A stretch of 7,661 bases of DNA from an uncultured Bacilli bacterium (GCA_947625365.1 CANQNZ010000057.1:1-7661); one strand, 5' to 3'; shown: positions 1-6,813, counted from the stretch's first letter. Program-made: numbers and translations. Notes: generated by a model from the sequence alone, not told the origin.

Positions 1-278
1 ATAGCGGCTTTTTTTAAATGAAAAAAATAATAAGTTAAAGGATTAACATCAAAAGTAGTAATCTCTTTTGCTCCTTTTAAATGCATATCTAAAACAAAAT
101 CGCCACCACTTAAAATAGTTAGACACTTTTTATCCTTAAAATCAAAATTATTAAAAAAGTCTTTAATATTTTCATTTGTAAAAGGATAAATCCAGGTTAA
201 ATTACTAAGGCTCCAGCGATTGTACTCGCGATTAGTGATAAGGCTATCTACAGTTTGCAAATCTTTACTAACATCCAT
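1..278 (-). CDS. DUF3419/BtaA-like SAM-binding protein, N-terminal part (truncated by window edge)
   Basis: The reverse strand is open from an ATG at 278 to the window edge: 92 full codons with the 3' end missing. The translation contains YPFTNENI (residues 31-38), then a Rossmann-like start with a glycine loop, LTILSGGDFVLD (53-64), and then ITTFDVNP (73-80), which looks like the acidic residue at the end of strand 2 that contacts the adenosine of S-adenosylmethionine. The order 'YPFT.ENI - LT..sgGD..l - DiNP' is what I know from the DUF3419 family, relatives of the SAM:diacylglycerol 3-amino-3-carboxypropyltransferase BtaA. That makes an alkyl- or methyltransferase fold likely; the substrate cannot be read from this fragment. 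An SD-like GAAGGAAG (285-292) sits 6 nt before the ATG. The gene lies downstream of the tetR gene on the same strand but has its own strong promoter. The family call comes from motif memory, not from a search. Confidence 0.6.
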   Translation of the reverse strand, partial: MDVSKDLQTVDSLITNREYNRWSLSNLTWIYPFTNENIKDFFNNFDFKDKKCLTILSGGDFVLDMHLKGAKEITTFDVNPLTYYFFHLKKAA

Positions 279-303
279 AATATTCTTCCTTCTTTTAGGC
301 TAT

Positions 304-332
304 ATATTATATTAAAACTGTAGGAATGTCAA
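304..332 (-). promoter_or_regulatory. Sigma-A-type promoter for the DUF3419-like gene
   Basis: On the reverse strand a perfect -35 TTGACA (327-332) is followed after 17 bp by TAATAT (304-309). An overlapping TATAAT (306-311) would have a 15-bp spacer. It lies just beyond the stop codon of the upstream tetR gene (338-340) and about 25 bp before the DUF3419-like ATG. No hairpin separates the two genes, so read-through from tetR is possible as well. Confidence 0.6.
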
Positions 333-337
333 TTTTT

Positions 338-874
338 TTACAGTAGTTCTAAGGCTTTTTTCTTAACATAATTACATATGGTATCTAAATCTTCTTCAAT
401 TTCTTTTCGGAAATATTTAACAATTAAATTAATAACACCATCGGTAAAAAATATTATATCTAAATTATATTTTTTATTGCCTTTTAGAGTAGAAAAAGAA
501 GTATAAATTTTTTTACTAATACGACGCATGAATAAAAAAGCTTCATCAGCAGTTAATAATTTAGCATAAATTTTTTCATTGTCTTTTAAATACTTAAAGA
601 TATTATTAAAATAATTATTAACTCCTTCTTTGGTATAAGCAAAGTTTTGAAAATCAAATACTTGCTCAATTATTTCTTCTTGAAATAAAGAGGCTACTTC
701 ATAGATGTTATCAAAATGGCTATAAAAGGCACCTCTTGTTAATCCGGCTTTTTTTACTAGTTCAGTGACTGTAATTGCCCCCATTTCTTTTTTTTCTTCA
801 ATTAACTCAGCAAAAGTTTTTTTGATTAACAAAATTGTTCTGACCGAAGAAGCATTTACCCCTTTTAATTTCAT
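338..874 (-). CDS. TetR/AcrR-family transcriptional regulator
   Basis: A 178-residue DNA-binding repressor of ordinary TetR length. The N-terminal helix (about residues 8-27) leads into a typical TetR helix-turn-helix at about 33-54: AITVTELVKKAGLTRGAFYSHF, with the hallmark 'GLTRGAFYSHF' recognition-helix region. The remaining residues form a helical, poorly conserved ligand-binding and dimerisation domain. It resembles the small, divergent TetR regulators common in Firmicutes, with a lysine-rich tail. The start is supported by GGTGAT (881-886), complementary to the 16S rRNA end, 6 nt before the ATG. It is transcribed away from the MMPL transporter gene, and the 146-bp gap holds a palindrome. 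This arrangement is typical of a local repressor that controls its neighbouring exporter and itself. The inducer is unknown. The family is clear from the sequence; control of the pump is an inference from the layout. Confidence 0.93.
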   Translation of the reverse strand: MKLKGVNASSVRTILLIKKTFAELIEEKKEMGAITVTELVKKAGLTRGAFYSHFDNIYEVASLFQEEIIEQVFDFQNFAYTKEGVNNYFNNIFKYLKDNEKIYAKLLTADEAFLFMRRISKKIYTSFSTLKGNKKYNLDIIFFTDGVINLIVKYFRKEIEEDLDTICNYVKKKALELL

Positions 875-892
875 ATATACATCACCGAGATA

Positions 893-925
893 ATTATAGC
901 ATAAATTTTAACAAAAGTATGTCAA
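893..925 (-). promoter_or_regulatory. Promoter of the tetR gene
   Basis: On the reverse strand a perfect -35 TTGACA (920-925) is followed after 16 bp by TATGCT (898-903). A consensus TATAAT preceded by TGC (an extended -10) lies at 893-901, but 21 bp from the -35. The two -10 options overlap. If the TATAAT is used, transcription would begin almost at the SD (881-886), giving a very short leader. Confidence 0.5.
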
Positions 926-936
926 ATGTATAAATT

Positions 937-949
937 TGAACATTGTTCA
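937..949. promoter_or_regulatory. Candidate TetR operator: 13-bp perfect palindrome TGAACA-T-TGTTCA
   Basis: TGAACATTGTTCA is a perfect inverted repeat around a central T. It is placed between the outward-facing promoters of the tetR and MMPL genes. A further copy of the right half with its flank, TTGTTCA, occurs at 958-964, 15 bp downstream and overlapping the presumed pump -35. To the left, TGTCAAA (920-926), overlapping the tetR -35, is an imperfect partner of TTTGAACA (935-942). A repressor bound here could block both promoters. The palindrome is seen directly; binding by the neighbouring TetR protein is inferred. Confidence 0.5.
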
Positions 950-960
950 CGAATTTGTTG

Positions 961-989
961 TTCATTTTTGATCAGCCAAAGAGTAGAAT
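961..989 (+). promoter_or_regulatory. Possible weak promoter of the MMPL transporter gene
   Basis: TAGAAT (984-989, 5 of 6 consensus bases) has TTCATT (961-966) 17 bp upstream as a poor -35. The half operator TTGTTCA at 958-964 overlaps this -35. The weak match makes the exact promoter uncertain, but a start in this region is required because the upstream gene runs the other way. Confidence 0.35.
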
Positions 990-1020
990 AAAGTGGTTTG
1001 AAAAGAAAGGGTGTTTTTTA

Positions 1021-4000
1021 ATGAAAAAAATTACGAATTTTTTAGTTGAAAAAAGATATATAATATTAGTATTAGTTTTAATAATGGCTGGAGCAAGTGC
1101 AATATTAGCTAGTAAAGTACATATTAATCGTGATATTAGTAAGTATTTACCTAAAACTTCCGAAGTGCGAATTGGTATGGATAAAATGGAAGAATATTTT
1201 GACACTAGCACTAGCTCTTTAAATGTTATGTTTAAAGATTTGTCTTCCTCTAAACAAACTAAAATAAAAAAAGAATTAGAAACTTTAAAGGGAATTGATG
1301 AAGTATCTATAAAAAATAAAAAAGGTTATACTTTATATGAAATAACTACCTCCTTAGATAAAGATTCTCACCAAGCTAGTGTTTTATATGATAAAATCAC
1401 CCAAAAATATGAAAATTATAATATTGTAACTAGTGGTGATATTTATGATGAAAATAAAGCCATTTTACCCGCTTGGTTAGTACCTTTAGCTATAGGCTGT
1501 GCCTTAGTTATATTAATAATTATGAGCGAGTCTTATATTGAACCTTTCTTATTTTTAGCTTCAATTTTAATTGCTGTTTTATTAAATAAAGGAACCAATA
1601 TTTTCTTTCCTTCGATTTCCTCTATTACTGACTCTATTGCTGCGATATTACAACTTGCTTTATCGATGGACTATTCTATTATGCTTATTAATAGATATCG
1701 TCAAGAAAAAGAAGAAGAGCCAGATAATGTTAAAGCTATGAAAAAAGCGTTATATCATGCTTTTAAATCTATCTCTAGTAGTTCTGTTACAACCATAGTT
1801 GGCCTTCTAGCTTTAGTTTTCATGAGTTTTTCTATTGGTTTTGATTTAGGAATGGTCTTAGCCAAAGGGGTATTATTTAGTTTATTTACGATATTTACCG
1901 TTTTACCTTCCTTAATTTTAATGTTTGATAAATTAATTAATAAAACTAAAAAGAAAAGTTTTAACTTAAAATTAGATTTTTTAGGAAAATTTATTTATAA
2001 AATTCGTTATCTAGGTTTATTTCTAATAATTGGTATATTTATAGCAAGCTTTTTATTAAAAGGGAACTTAACAATTGAATATACTGATACTGAGGCTGAT
2101 GAAATAAGTAAAATATTTACTCCTAATAATCAAATGGCTATTATTTACAATAATAAATATGAAGATAGTATAACAAGGCTTTGTCAAAAACTAGCTGAAA
2201 ATAGTAATATAGATGAAGTTTTATGTTATGGTAATACAATTAATGAACCTCTTAATTATAAAGATGTTAATGCTAAATTAAAAGATTTAGGTAATGATAC
2301 TAATGTAGAAGAAGATTTACTACGTATTGTATATTATAACTATTATATGCAACAAAGTGCCAAAATGACTTTTGAAGAGTTTGTTAATTTTATCAAAACT
2401 GATGTTTATAACAATGAAAACATGAGTGATAGCATTGATGCAAAAACGAGAGCTGATATTGATAGATTAAGTAATTTTGTAAGCAAAGATAAAATTAATC
2501 AAAAAAGGGATGCTTCTGCCCTTGCTAGCATCTTTGAAATTAGTGAAGATGAAGTAAATGATTTATTAATTTATTACAATTCATTAAATAATAACACGCG
2601 CATGAGTTTAGAACAATTTGTTAATTTTATGAATAATTATGTCTTAAAAAGTGAGTATAAAGATAATGTTGAAGCAGCATCTCAAGCAAAAATTAAGCAA
2701 ATTTCTCCTTATTTAAATAAGGAAGTTTTACAAACTGGTTTAAGTTATTCACAAACAGCAGCACTATTTAATATGGATGAAGATATGACTAAAAATCTCT
2801 ATCTTTATTATCTTCTTAAAAATGATATGACAGATAAAATGACCTTAAGCGCTTTTGCTGAAACCTTAATGACTAGCGAGTATTATCAAACTTTAGATGG
2901 AGCAAGTCAGCAACAATTAAACACTATTAAAACTTTTAGCGATGAAACCTTTTTAAGTAAACAAAATACCGCTTTAGAAAGTACGACAATTTTAAATTTA
3001 CCACCAGAGGTTGTAAATTCAATATATAATGCTAAGTATTTAAGTGATGGGGCAAGCATGCCGCTGGAAGAATATACTTTATCTATTAGCCAGCTTGTGA
3101 ATTTTTGCCTTTCTAATAATGAGATAATTGGCGTTTTAGATGAGGAGAGCAAGGCCAATCTTAATAATTTAGCTTTTATAATAAATAGTGCTCAAAATAA
3201 ACAAGAATATTCTTATCAAGAAATAGCTCAAGCTTTAAAATTGCCGGAGGAAAATGTTAAAAATATCTATATTTTAAATAAAAGTCAAAACCTAACTATA
3301 ACTCCTCCAGAGTTTGTTAATTTCCTTTTATCTTCGGCTAGTGATGAGTCTTTAAGCAATCAAATATCTAATGAAAGTTTAACTAATTTAACATCAGTTA
3401 GTAAAATTATGGATAGCACTTTATCCCAAAAGACTTATTCAGTAGAAGAAATGGCAAAATTTTTAAATACGGATACTGATAGCTTAAGATTACTTTATTC
3501 TTTATATAATATTAAATATCAAGGTGAAGATGTTACTTTATCTTATCAAGAATTTGTGGATTTCTTACTTAATAACGTTTTAACTAATGATAAATATGCC
3601 CAAAGTATTACTAGTGATAAAGTCTCTAAAATAAAAACTGTTAATACTATCATGACTAATGCTTTAAATAAAGTAGAGTATAATAGTAATGAAATTTTAG
3701 CTATTCTTACTACTTTAAGTGATAATTGTGAAAAAGACCTAATTGAAATGTTATATATATATTATGGCAGTGAAAAAGAATTTAATGATAACTGGCAGCT
3801 GTCTTTGGAACAATTAGTAAATTATCTAAACACCGATATTTTAAATGATAGTAGGTATTCAGATTTTATTAAAGATAGTATGAAAGAAGATATTAAAAAT
3901 GCCCAAAAGGATATTGATGAAGCTAAAGATATGCTTGTAAGTTCTAAATATTCTCGCTTAGTGTTAAATACGCATTATGAGGTAGAAAATAAAAAAACAA

Positions 4001-4587
4001 TGGACTTTATTGCTAATTTAAAAAAAGATTTAAAAGATGATACCTATCTTATTGGTACAAGCCCTATGGCTCAAGATATGAGTGAAAGCTTTGAAAGTGA
4101 ACTTAACTTAATTACTATTTTAACAATAATCTTTATCTTTATTGTTGTTTGTATTACTTTTAAATCATTTCTTATTCCAATTATTTTGGTTATGCTTATT
4201 CAAACGGCAGTTTATACCACAATGGGAATATTGTCTTTTGAAGGAGGAACAGTATATTTTATAGCTCTTTTAATAGTACAAAGTATTCTAATGGGAGCAA
4301 CAATTGATTATGCTATTTTATATACTTCTTATTATTTAGAAAGTCGAAAAAACGAAAATGTTAAAAACTCTGTTATTAATGCTTATAACAAGTCTATTCA
4401 TACTATTTTAACTTCGGCATCTATTTTAATAATTGTTACTTTAATTGTTGGGCATTTTTCAACAGCTATCACAAGTAAAATATGTATGACAATTTCTCAA
4501 GGAACTATTTGTTCTTCCCTTTTAATTCTGTTTATATTACCTATGCTAATTGCTTCATTAGATAGATTTATAGTGAAAAAGAAATAA
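1021..4587 (+). CDS. RND superfamily MMPL-type membrane transporter with a repeat-expanded extracytoplasmic loop
   Basis: A 1188-residue proton-driven exporter of the MMPL/YdfJ type. I chose the ATG at 1021 because AAAGGGTG (1006-1013) lies 7 nt before it and MKK leads directly into a membrane helix. The in-frame TTG at 943 lies inside the operator palindrome and has no SD. The layout is the RND pattern of two 6-helix halves. TM1 is at about 13-34, followed by a first outer porter loop (35-148). TM2-6 lie at about 150-302, and TM7 is at 329-347. A huge second outer loop (348-1027) precedes TM8-12 (about 1029-1180). The MMPL proton-relay Asp-Tyr pairs are present in both halves: D217-Y218 in 'LSMDYSIMLINRYRQE' and D1096-Y1097 in 'GATIDYAILYTSYYLE'. 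The end of loop 2 (YLIGTSPMAQDM, 1009-1020) matches the usual porter segment. Residues 429-984 are seven diverged repeats, making the protein longer than ordinary relatives. The substrate is unknown; lipids, surfactants, peptides or drugs are all handled by this family. It is probably repressed by the divergent TetR protein. Confidence 0.93.
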   Translation: MKKITNFLVEKRYIILVLVLIMAGASAILASKVHINRDISKYLPKTSEVRIGMDKMEEYFDTSTSSLNVMFKDLSSSKQTKIKKELETLKGIDEVSIKNKKGYTLYEITTSLDKDSHQASVLYDKITQKYENYNIVTSGDIYDENKAILPAWLVPLAIGCALVILIIMSESYIEPFLFLASILIAVLLNKGTNIFFPSISSITDSIAAILQLALSMDYSIMLINRYRQEKEEEPDNVKAMKKALYHAFKSISSSSVTTIVGLLALVFMSFSIGFDLGMVLAKGVLFSLFTIFTVLPSLILMFDKLINKTKKKSFNLKLDFLGKFIYKIRYLGLFLIIGIFIASFLLKGNLTIEYTDTEADEISKIFTPNNQMAIIYNNKYEDSITRLCQKLAENSNIDEVLCYGNTINEPLNYKDVNAKLKDLGNDTNVEEDLLRIVYYNYYMQQSAKMTFEEFVNFIKTDVYNNENMSDSIDAKTRADIDRLSNFVSKDKINQKRDASALASIFEISEDEVNDLLIYYNSLNNNTRMSLEQFVNFMNNYVLKSEYKDNVEAASQAKIKQISPYLNKEVLQTGLSYSQTAALFNMDEDMTKNLYLYYLLKNDMTDKMTLSAFAETLMTSEYYQTLDGASQQQLNTIKTFSDETFLSKQNTALESTTILNLPPEVVNSIYNAKYLSDGASMPLEEYTLSISQLVNFCLSNNEIIGVLDEESKANLNNLAFIINSAQNKQEYSYQEIAQALKLPEENVKNIYILNKSQNLTITPPEFVNFLLSSASDESLSNQISNESLTNLTSVSKIMDSTLSQKTYSVEEMAKFLNTDTDSLRLLYSLYNIKYQGEDVTLSYQEFVDFLLNNVLTNDKYAQSITSDKVSKIKTVNTIMTNALNKVEYNSNEILAILTTLSDNCEKDLIEMLYIYYGSEKEFNDNWQLSLEQLVNYLNTDILNDSRYSDFIKDSMKEDIKNAQKDIDEAKDMLVSSKYSRLVLNTHYEVENKKTMDFIANLKKDLKDDTYLIGTSPMAQDMSESFESELNLITILTIIFIFIVVCITFKSFLIPIILVMLIQTAVYTTMGILSFEGGTVYFIALLIVQSILMGATIDYAILYTSYYLESRKNENVKNSVINAYNKSIHTILTSASILIIVTLIVGHFSTAITSKICMTISQGTICSSLLILFILPMLIASLDRFIVKKK
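2305..3972 (+). repeat. Seven diverged 75-85-residue tandem repeats within the MMPL loop 2
   Basis: Protein residues 429-984 split into seven units beginning near 429, 508, 586, 661, 742, 818 and 900 (bases 2305, 2542, 2776, 3001, 3244, 3472, 3718). Each unit has the order: acidic 'DE..v..Ly.YY', a short polar loop, '(M/L)(T/S)LEEFVNF', a polar stretch with Asn/Asp/Tyr, a helix with 'K.', then 'Y(S/T)..E.a..L' leading into the next. Examples of the core are MTFEEFVNFI, MSLEQFVNFM, ITPPEFVNFL, LSYQEFVDFL and LSLEQLVNYL. Units 3 and 4 are the most decayed, and unit 4 carries a few extra residues. The DNA itself is not obviously repeated, so the duplication is old. The predicted structure is all helical and outside the membrane. 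I infer a rod or spacer or a binding surface. Confidence 0.8.
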
Positions 4588-4614
4588 AACATTCCCGCGC
4601 CTGGGAATGTTTTA
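4585..4614. terminator. Hairpin terminator after the MMPL gene, overlapping its stop codon
   Basis: TAAAACATTCCC (4585-4596) pairs perfectly with GGGAATGTTTTA (4603-4614) around a 6-base loop, GCGCCT. The stop codon TAA (4585-4587) is the base of the stem. Only four T residues follow the GC part on the plus strand, so it may be a modest terminator. It would work similarly in both orientations. Confidence 0.7.
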
Positions 4615-4615
4615 A

Positions 4616-4644
4616 TAGACAAAAATATGAAAATGCGTTAATAT
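4616..4644 (+). promoter_or_regulatory. Promoter of the 262-residue hypothetical gene
   Basis: TAGACA (4616-4621, 5 of 6 consensus bases) is followed after exactly 17 bp by TAATAT (4639-4644). It starts immediately after the MMPL terminator hairpin and lies 18 bp before the ATG at 4663, which suggests independent transcription with a short leader. Confidence 0.55.
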
Positions 4645-4662
4645 AAATGACGGTGTGAAAAA

Positions 4663-5451
4663 ATGGAAAAAGTTAATTTAAACCCAATAGAAGCAACATC
4701 TTATTATTGGACTAATAGAATTAAAGGGAAAATGAAGGAGCTCACTAGTAAATCTGGTATTATTACTTTAAATGAAAGAAATTTTTGCCGTGTATTTAAT
4801 GAATATACGGCGGAAGATTATCGTCACCTTTATTTAGAGCTAATTAAGCTTATTGAGCAAGATGTTAAATACTTTAAAAATCGTCAAGCATATTTTTATC
4901 AAGATACTGCTTTAGGTAGACATAATCGTTTAAATGAAGAATTATCATTTATAAATAGAAAACCAGTATCAGATATTCGTTTATCTAGCTATGATAGTAA
5001 AGATATTGTTATATATACAAATAATTCTAACGCTTTAAGATGGTATAAGTCAGGGGGAATAAGATATTTATCAACTACTTATGAGCCAGACTATATTTTA
5101 ACTGGGGATGAAAAGCTTTTAGATATTTATAATTTACTTTTAGCTGTTATCGTTTTATTAGACAACAATTATCCACAATTTGAGGATATTAATGGTATAA
5201 AAGATGCTTTTGGTAAAATATATCTTAAGCATAATCCAAGCGAAAATGAAGCTAGTATTCAAAATTTATTTGATAACGTTTTTAATGCTTTAGCTAATCA
5301 AGAAATGGTTGTTGGATATACTTATCAAAAAACATATTTTAGTTCTTATCAACATAATGATTTAAATGGACTAGAATACTACTATCCGTTAGCTAAAGAG
5401 ATAGTAGAGGAAATAAAACCTGAAAAAATAGTATATCAACTTAAAAAATAA
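4663..5451 (+). CDS. Hypothetical tyrosine-rich protein, 262 residues, not recognised
   Basis: I do not recognise this protein and assign no function. The start is supported by GGTGTG (4652-4657) 5 nt before the ATG, and by an upstream promoter. There is no signal peptide and no convincing membrane segment. The only hydrophobic run (LLLAVIVLL, residues 158-166) sits in the middle of a predicted helix, so a soluble cytoplasmic protein is likely. Predicted structure is mixed. There are helices at about 50-75, 150-168 and 196-213 and a strand-rich middle (about 102-146: DIRLSSY, DIVIYTN, GIRYLSTTYEPDYI). The C-terminal tail is charged (EIVEEIKPEKIVYQLKK). About 25 tyrosines (near 9-10%) and a single cysteine (C42) are notable. 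It follows the MMPL gene on the same strand but is separated from it by a terminator, so a functional link is not implied. Codon use resembles its neighbours, with no sign of recent transfer. That it is a real gene is well supported by the SD, promoter, terminator and length. Confidence 0.85.
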   Translation: MEKVNLNPIEATSYYWTNRIKGKMKELTSKSGIITLNERNFCRVFNEYTAEDYRHLYLELIKLIEQDVKYFKNRQAYFYQDTALGRHNRLNEELSFINRKPVSDIRLSSYDSKDIVIYTNNSNALRWYKSGGIRYLSTTYEPDYILTGDEKLLDIYNLLLAVIVLLDNNYPQFEDINGIKDAFGKIYLKHNPSENEASIQNLFDNVFNALANQEMVVGYTYQKTYFSSYQHNDLNGLEYYYPLAKEIVEEIKPEKIVYQLKK

Positions 5452-5483
5452 AAGTCCGCTGTTTAAGGGACTTTTGTTTTTTT
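5450..5483. terminator. Bidirectional terminator between the convergent hypothetical and ThyX-like genes
   Basis: AAAAGTCC (5450-5457) pairs with GGACTTTT (5468-5475) around a 10-base loop. On the plus strand it is followed by GTTTTTTT. On the minus strand the same hairpin is followed by ATTTTTT. The two stop codons (5449-5451 plus, 5482-5484 minus) lie at the two edges, so one hairpin serves both genes. Confidence 0.85.
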
Positions 5484-6792
5484 AAAATTTTCTTTCTCTA
5501 ATGCGAGGATGCCCACAAGCTGCGGGACAATTATAATCCGGATACATACATCTTAATTTATTAACATAAGGCTCTAACGTTTTGGCTAAAGCGATATTTT
5601 CTTTTTTTATTAAACCATAATAAATATCAGGTAGCATCTGGCTAGTAAACATGTCCTCAGTTTCTAAAAAGGCTCTTTCACAGGCGCGCTCTTTACCAAC
5701 ATAATGAACTAGATTTTTTAAAGGACCATTAGCATTAACTTCTAGTAGTTGACCTTGAGGATAATATTTATTAACTAAAACTAAATCATTTAACCACTCT
5801 TTAGTTAATTGGGGGTTTCCTTCTAGTAGTAAAGGAATATAATAATTACTATTTTCTAAATTAGGGGTTAGCATTTCAAAGTATATAGTACGATGACGAT
5901 GAAATTGTGCTAATGAAGCCCAAGAAATTTTCATATTATAACTAAATGATATTCCGTATTCATTAGGTAATTTAATACCACTAAACTTATTTCGCTCAGC
6001 AAACAATGATAAATCTAAACATTTATTATTCTTATATAAAAGATTATCCGTATCTTTTATCTTTAAAGATGGACATAGCTCTTTTGCTTGATGTTCTGTT
6101 ATTAAAACATTTAAATCTAAAAGTTGGTTACGAAAGTCAGTAAGATAAGGAATTAACAATTCCTCTAGTTCGTTTAAAGGATTATCAATAATTCTTTCCA
6201 TATATTTGCAAATTTTATTTATTTGGGCCCAAGGAACAGTATAGGTTAGAGTAGTTGGTATAAAAACTCCTACCATATATCGAGTATTTTCTTGAGCGAT
6301 TTTTTTAATAGCATTTGCCACTTTGCTTTTTGTATGTTTTTCATCTTTACCTTGATTAAACTTAAGGAAAAAATCATTATAATCTCGATTTAAAATACTA
6401 ATAAAAATATTTAACCACTTATTATAAAGGCATACTTCTTCTGAAGAAATATAATTGCTTTCTTTAACTTCTGTATAACGCAAAGAGCGCTCATCGGCAC
6501 AGTATTGATGCTCATTATTTAAAACCATGCAAAGAATTTTAGGAATATCTACTATTTCTAAAGAAACGTTAACTTGCTCACTAGGAGAAGTATGGTCACT
6601 TAATATAGTATTAATTCCTCTTTTAATAAGTTGTTCATCAGTTTCGGTAGCTCTTATTACATCTGGAGTAACATTTCCATCCCGAAAACATACAGCTGCT
6701 TTAACACCGGTGGTAATTAAAGCTTCTTTTTGATTAAACCTCTTTTTATCTTTTGTTAGAAACCCACTATTTGGGCCTAAACTTATTTTCAT
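5482..6792 (-). CDS. ThyX-like flavin-dependent thymidylate synthase, tandem double-domain form
   Basis: ThyX makes dTMP from dUMP with methylene-tetrahydrofolate, FAD and NADPH. A usual ThyX chain is about 200-250 residues; this one is 436 and reads as two ThyX-like halves. In half 1 (about 1-225), H67-x-SP-x-E72 matches the family 'gH.S..EH' motif. The signature RHRxxSxxxxSxRY aligns with residues 93-106 (NEHQYCADERSLRY): the RHR is lost (N93-E94-H95), but E101, S103, R105 and Y106 are kept. R200 and E208 fit the conserved 'R....AQ.EI' helix. In half 2 (about 280-400), R299-H300-R301 is kept (FHRHRT) but the S.RY end is lost (T309, N311, L312). 'YPQGQLLEV' and R369...A374..E377 fit the family's C-terminal core. 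A Cys/His tail (C415, C422, C426, H428) follows. The start is fixed by a perfect AAGGAGGG (6800-6807) 7 nt upstream. I leave the symbol thyX off because catalytic competence is unproven. A double-length ThyX is, as I recall, also found in Chlamydia. Confidence 0.78.
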   Translation of the reverse strand: MKISLGPNSGFLTKDKKRFNQKEALITTGVKAAVCFRDGNVTPDVIRATETDEQLIKRGINTILSDHTSPSEQVNVSLEIVDIPKILCMVLNNEHQYCADERSLRYTEVKESNYISSEEVCLYNKWLNIFISILNRDYNDFFLKFNQGKDEKHTKSKVANAIKKIAQENTRYMVGVFIPTTLTYTVPWAQINKICKYMERIIDNPLNELEELLIPYLTDFRNQLLDLNVLITEHQAKELCPSLKIKDTDNLLYKNNKCLDLSLFAERNKFSGIKLPNEYGISFSYNMKISWASLAQFHRHRTIYFEMLTPNLENSNYYIPLLLEGNPQLTKEWLNDLVLVNKYYPQGQLLEVNANGPLKNLVHYVGKERACERAFLETEDMFTSQMLPDIYYGLIKKENIALAKTLEPYVNKLRCMYPDYNCPAACGHPRIRERKF

Positions 6793-6813
6793 TTATTAAC
6801 CCTCCTTAGCCTA

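Noticed and set aside
943..1020. A longer MMPL start at TTG 943 adding 26 residues
   Set aside because: It begins inside the operator palindrome and upstream of the likely promoter -10, has no SD, and adds a non-helical segment before TM1. The ATG at 1021 has a good SD at the right distance.
972..1211. Open reading frame on the minus strand opposite the start of the MMPL gene (79 codons)
   Set aside because: It is antisense to a well-supported gene, covers the pump promoter and SD, has no SD of its own that I can see, and its hydrophobic runs mirror the TM-coding DNA.
2907..3158. Open reading frame on the minus strand inside the MMPL repeat region (83 codons)
   Set aside because: Shadow of the coding strand; no SD, no promoter, no recognisable protein features.
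2305..3972. EF-hand calcium-binding repeats in the MMPL loop
   Set aside because: The '(T/S)LEEFVNF' phrase looks like the second helix of an EF-hand, but the preceding loops lack the regular Asp/Asn/Glu ligands at positions 1, 3, 5 and 12, so calcium binding cannot be claimed.
6527..6733. Open reading frame on the plus strand opposite the ThyX-like gene (68 codons)
   Set aside because: Antisense shadow; the ThyX-like frame has family motifs and a perfect SD, while this one has neither.
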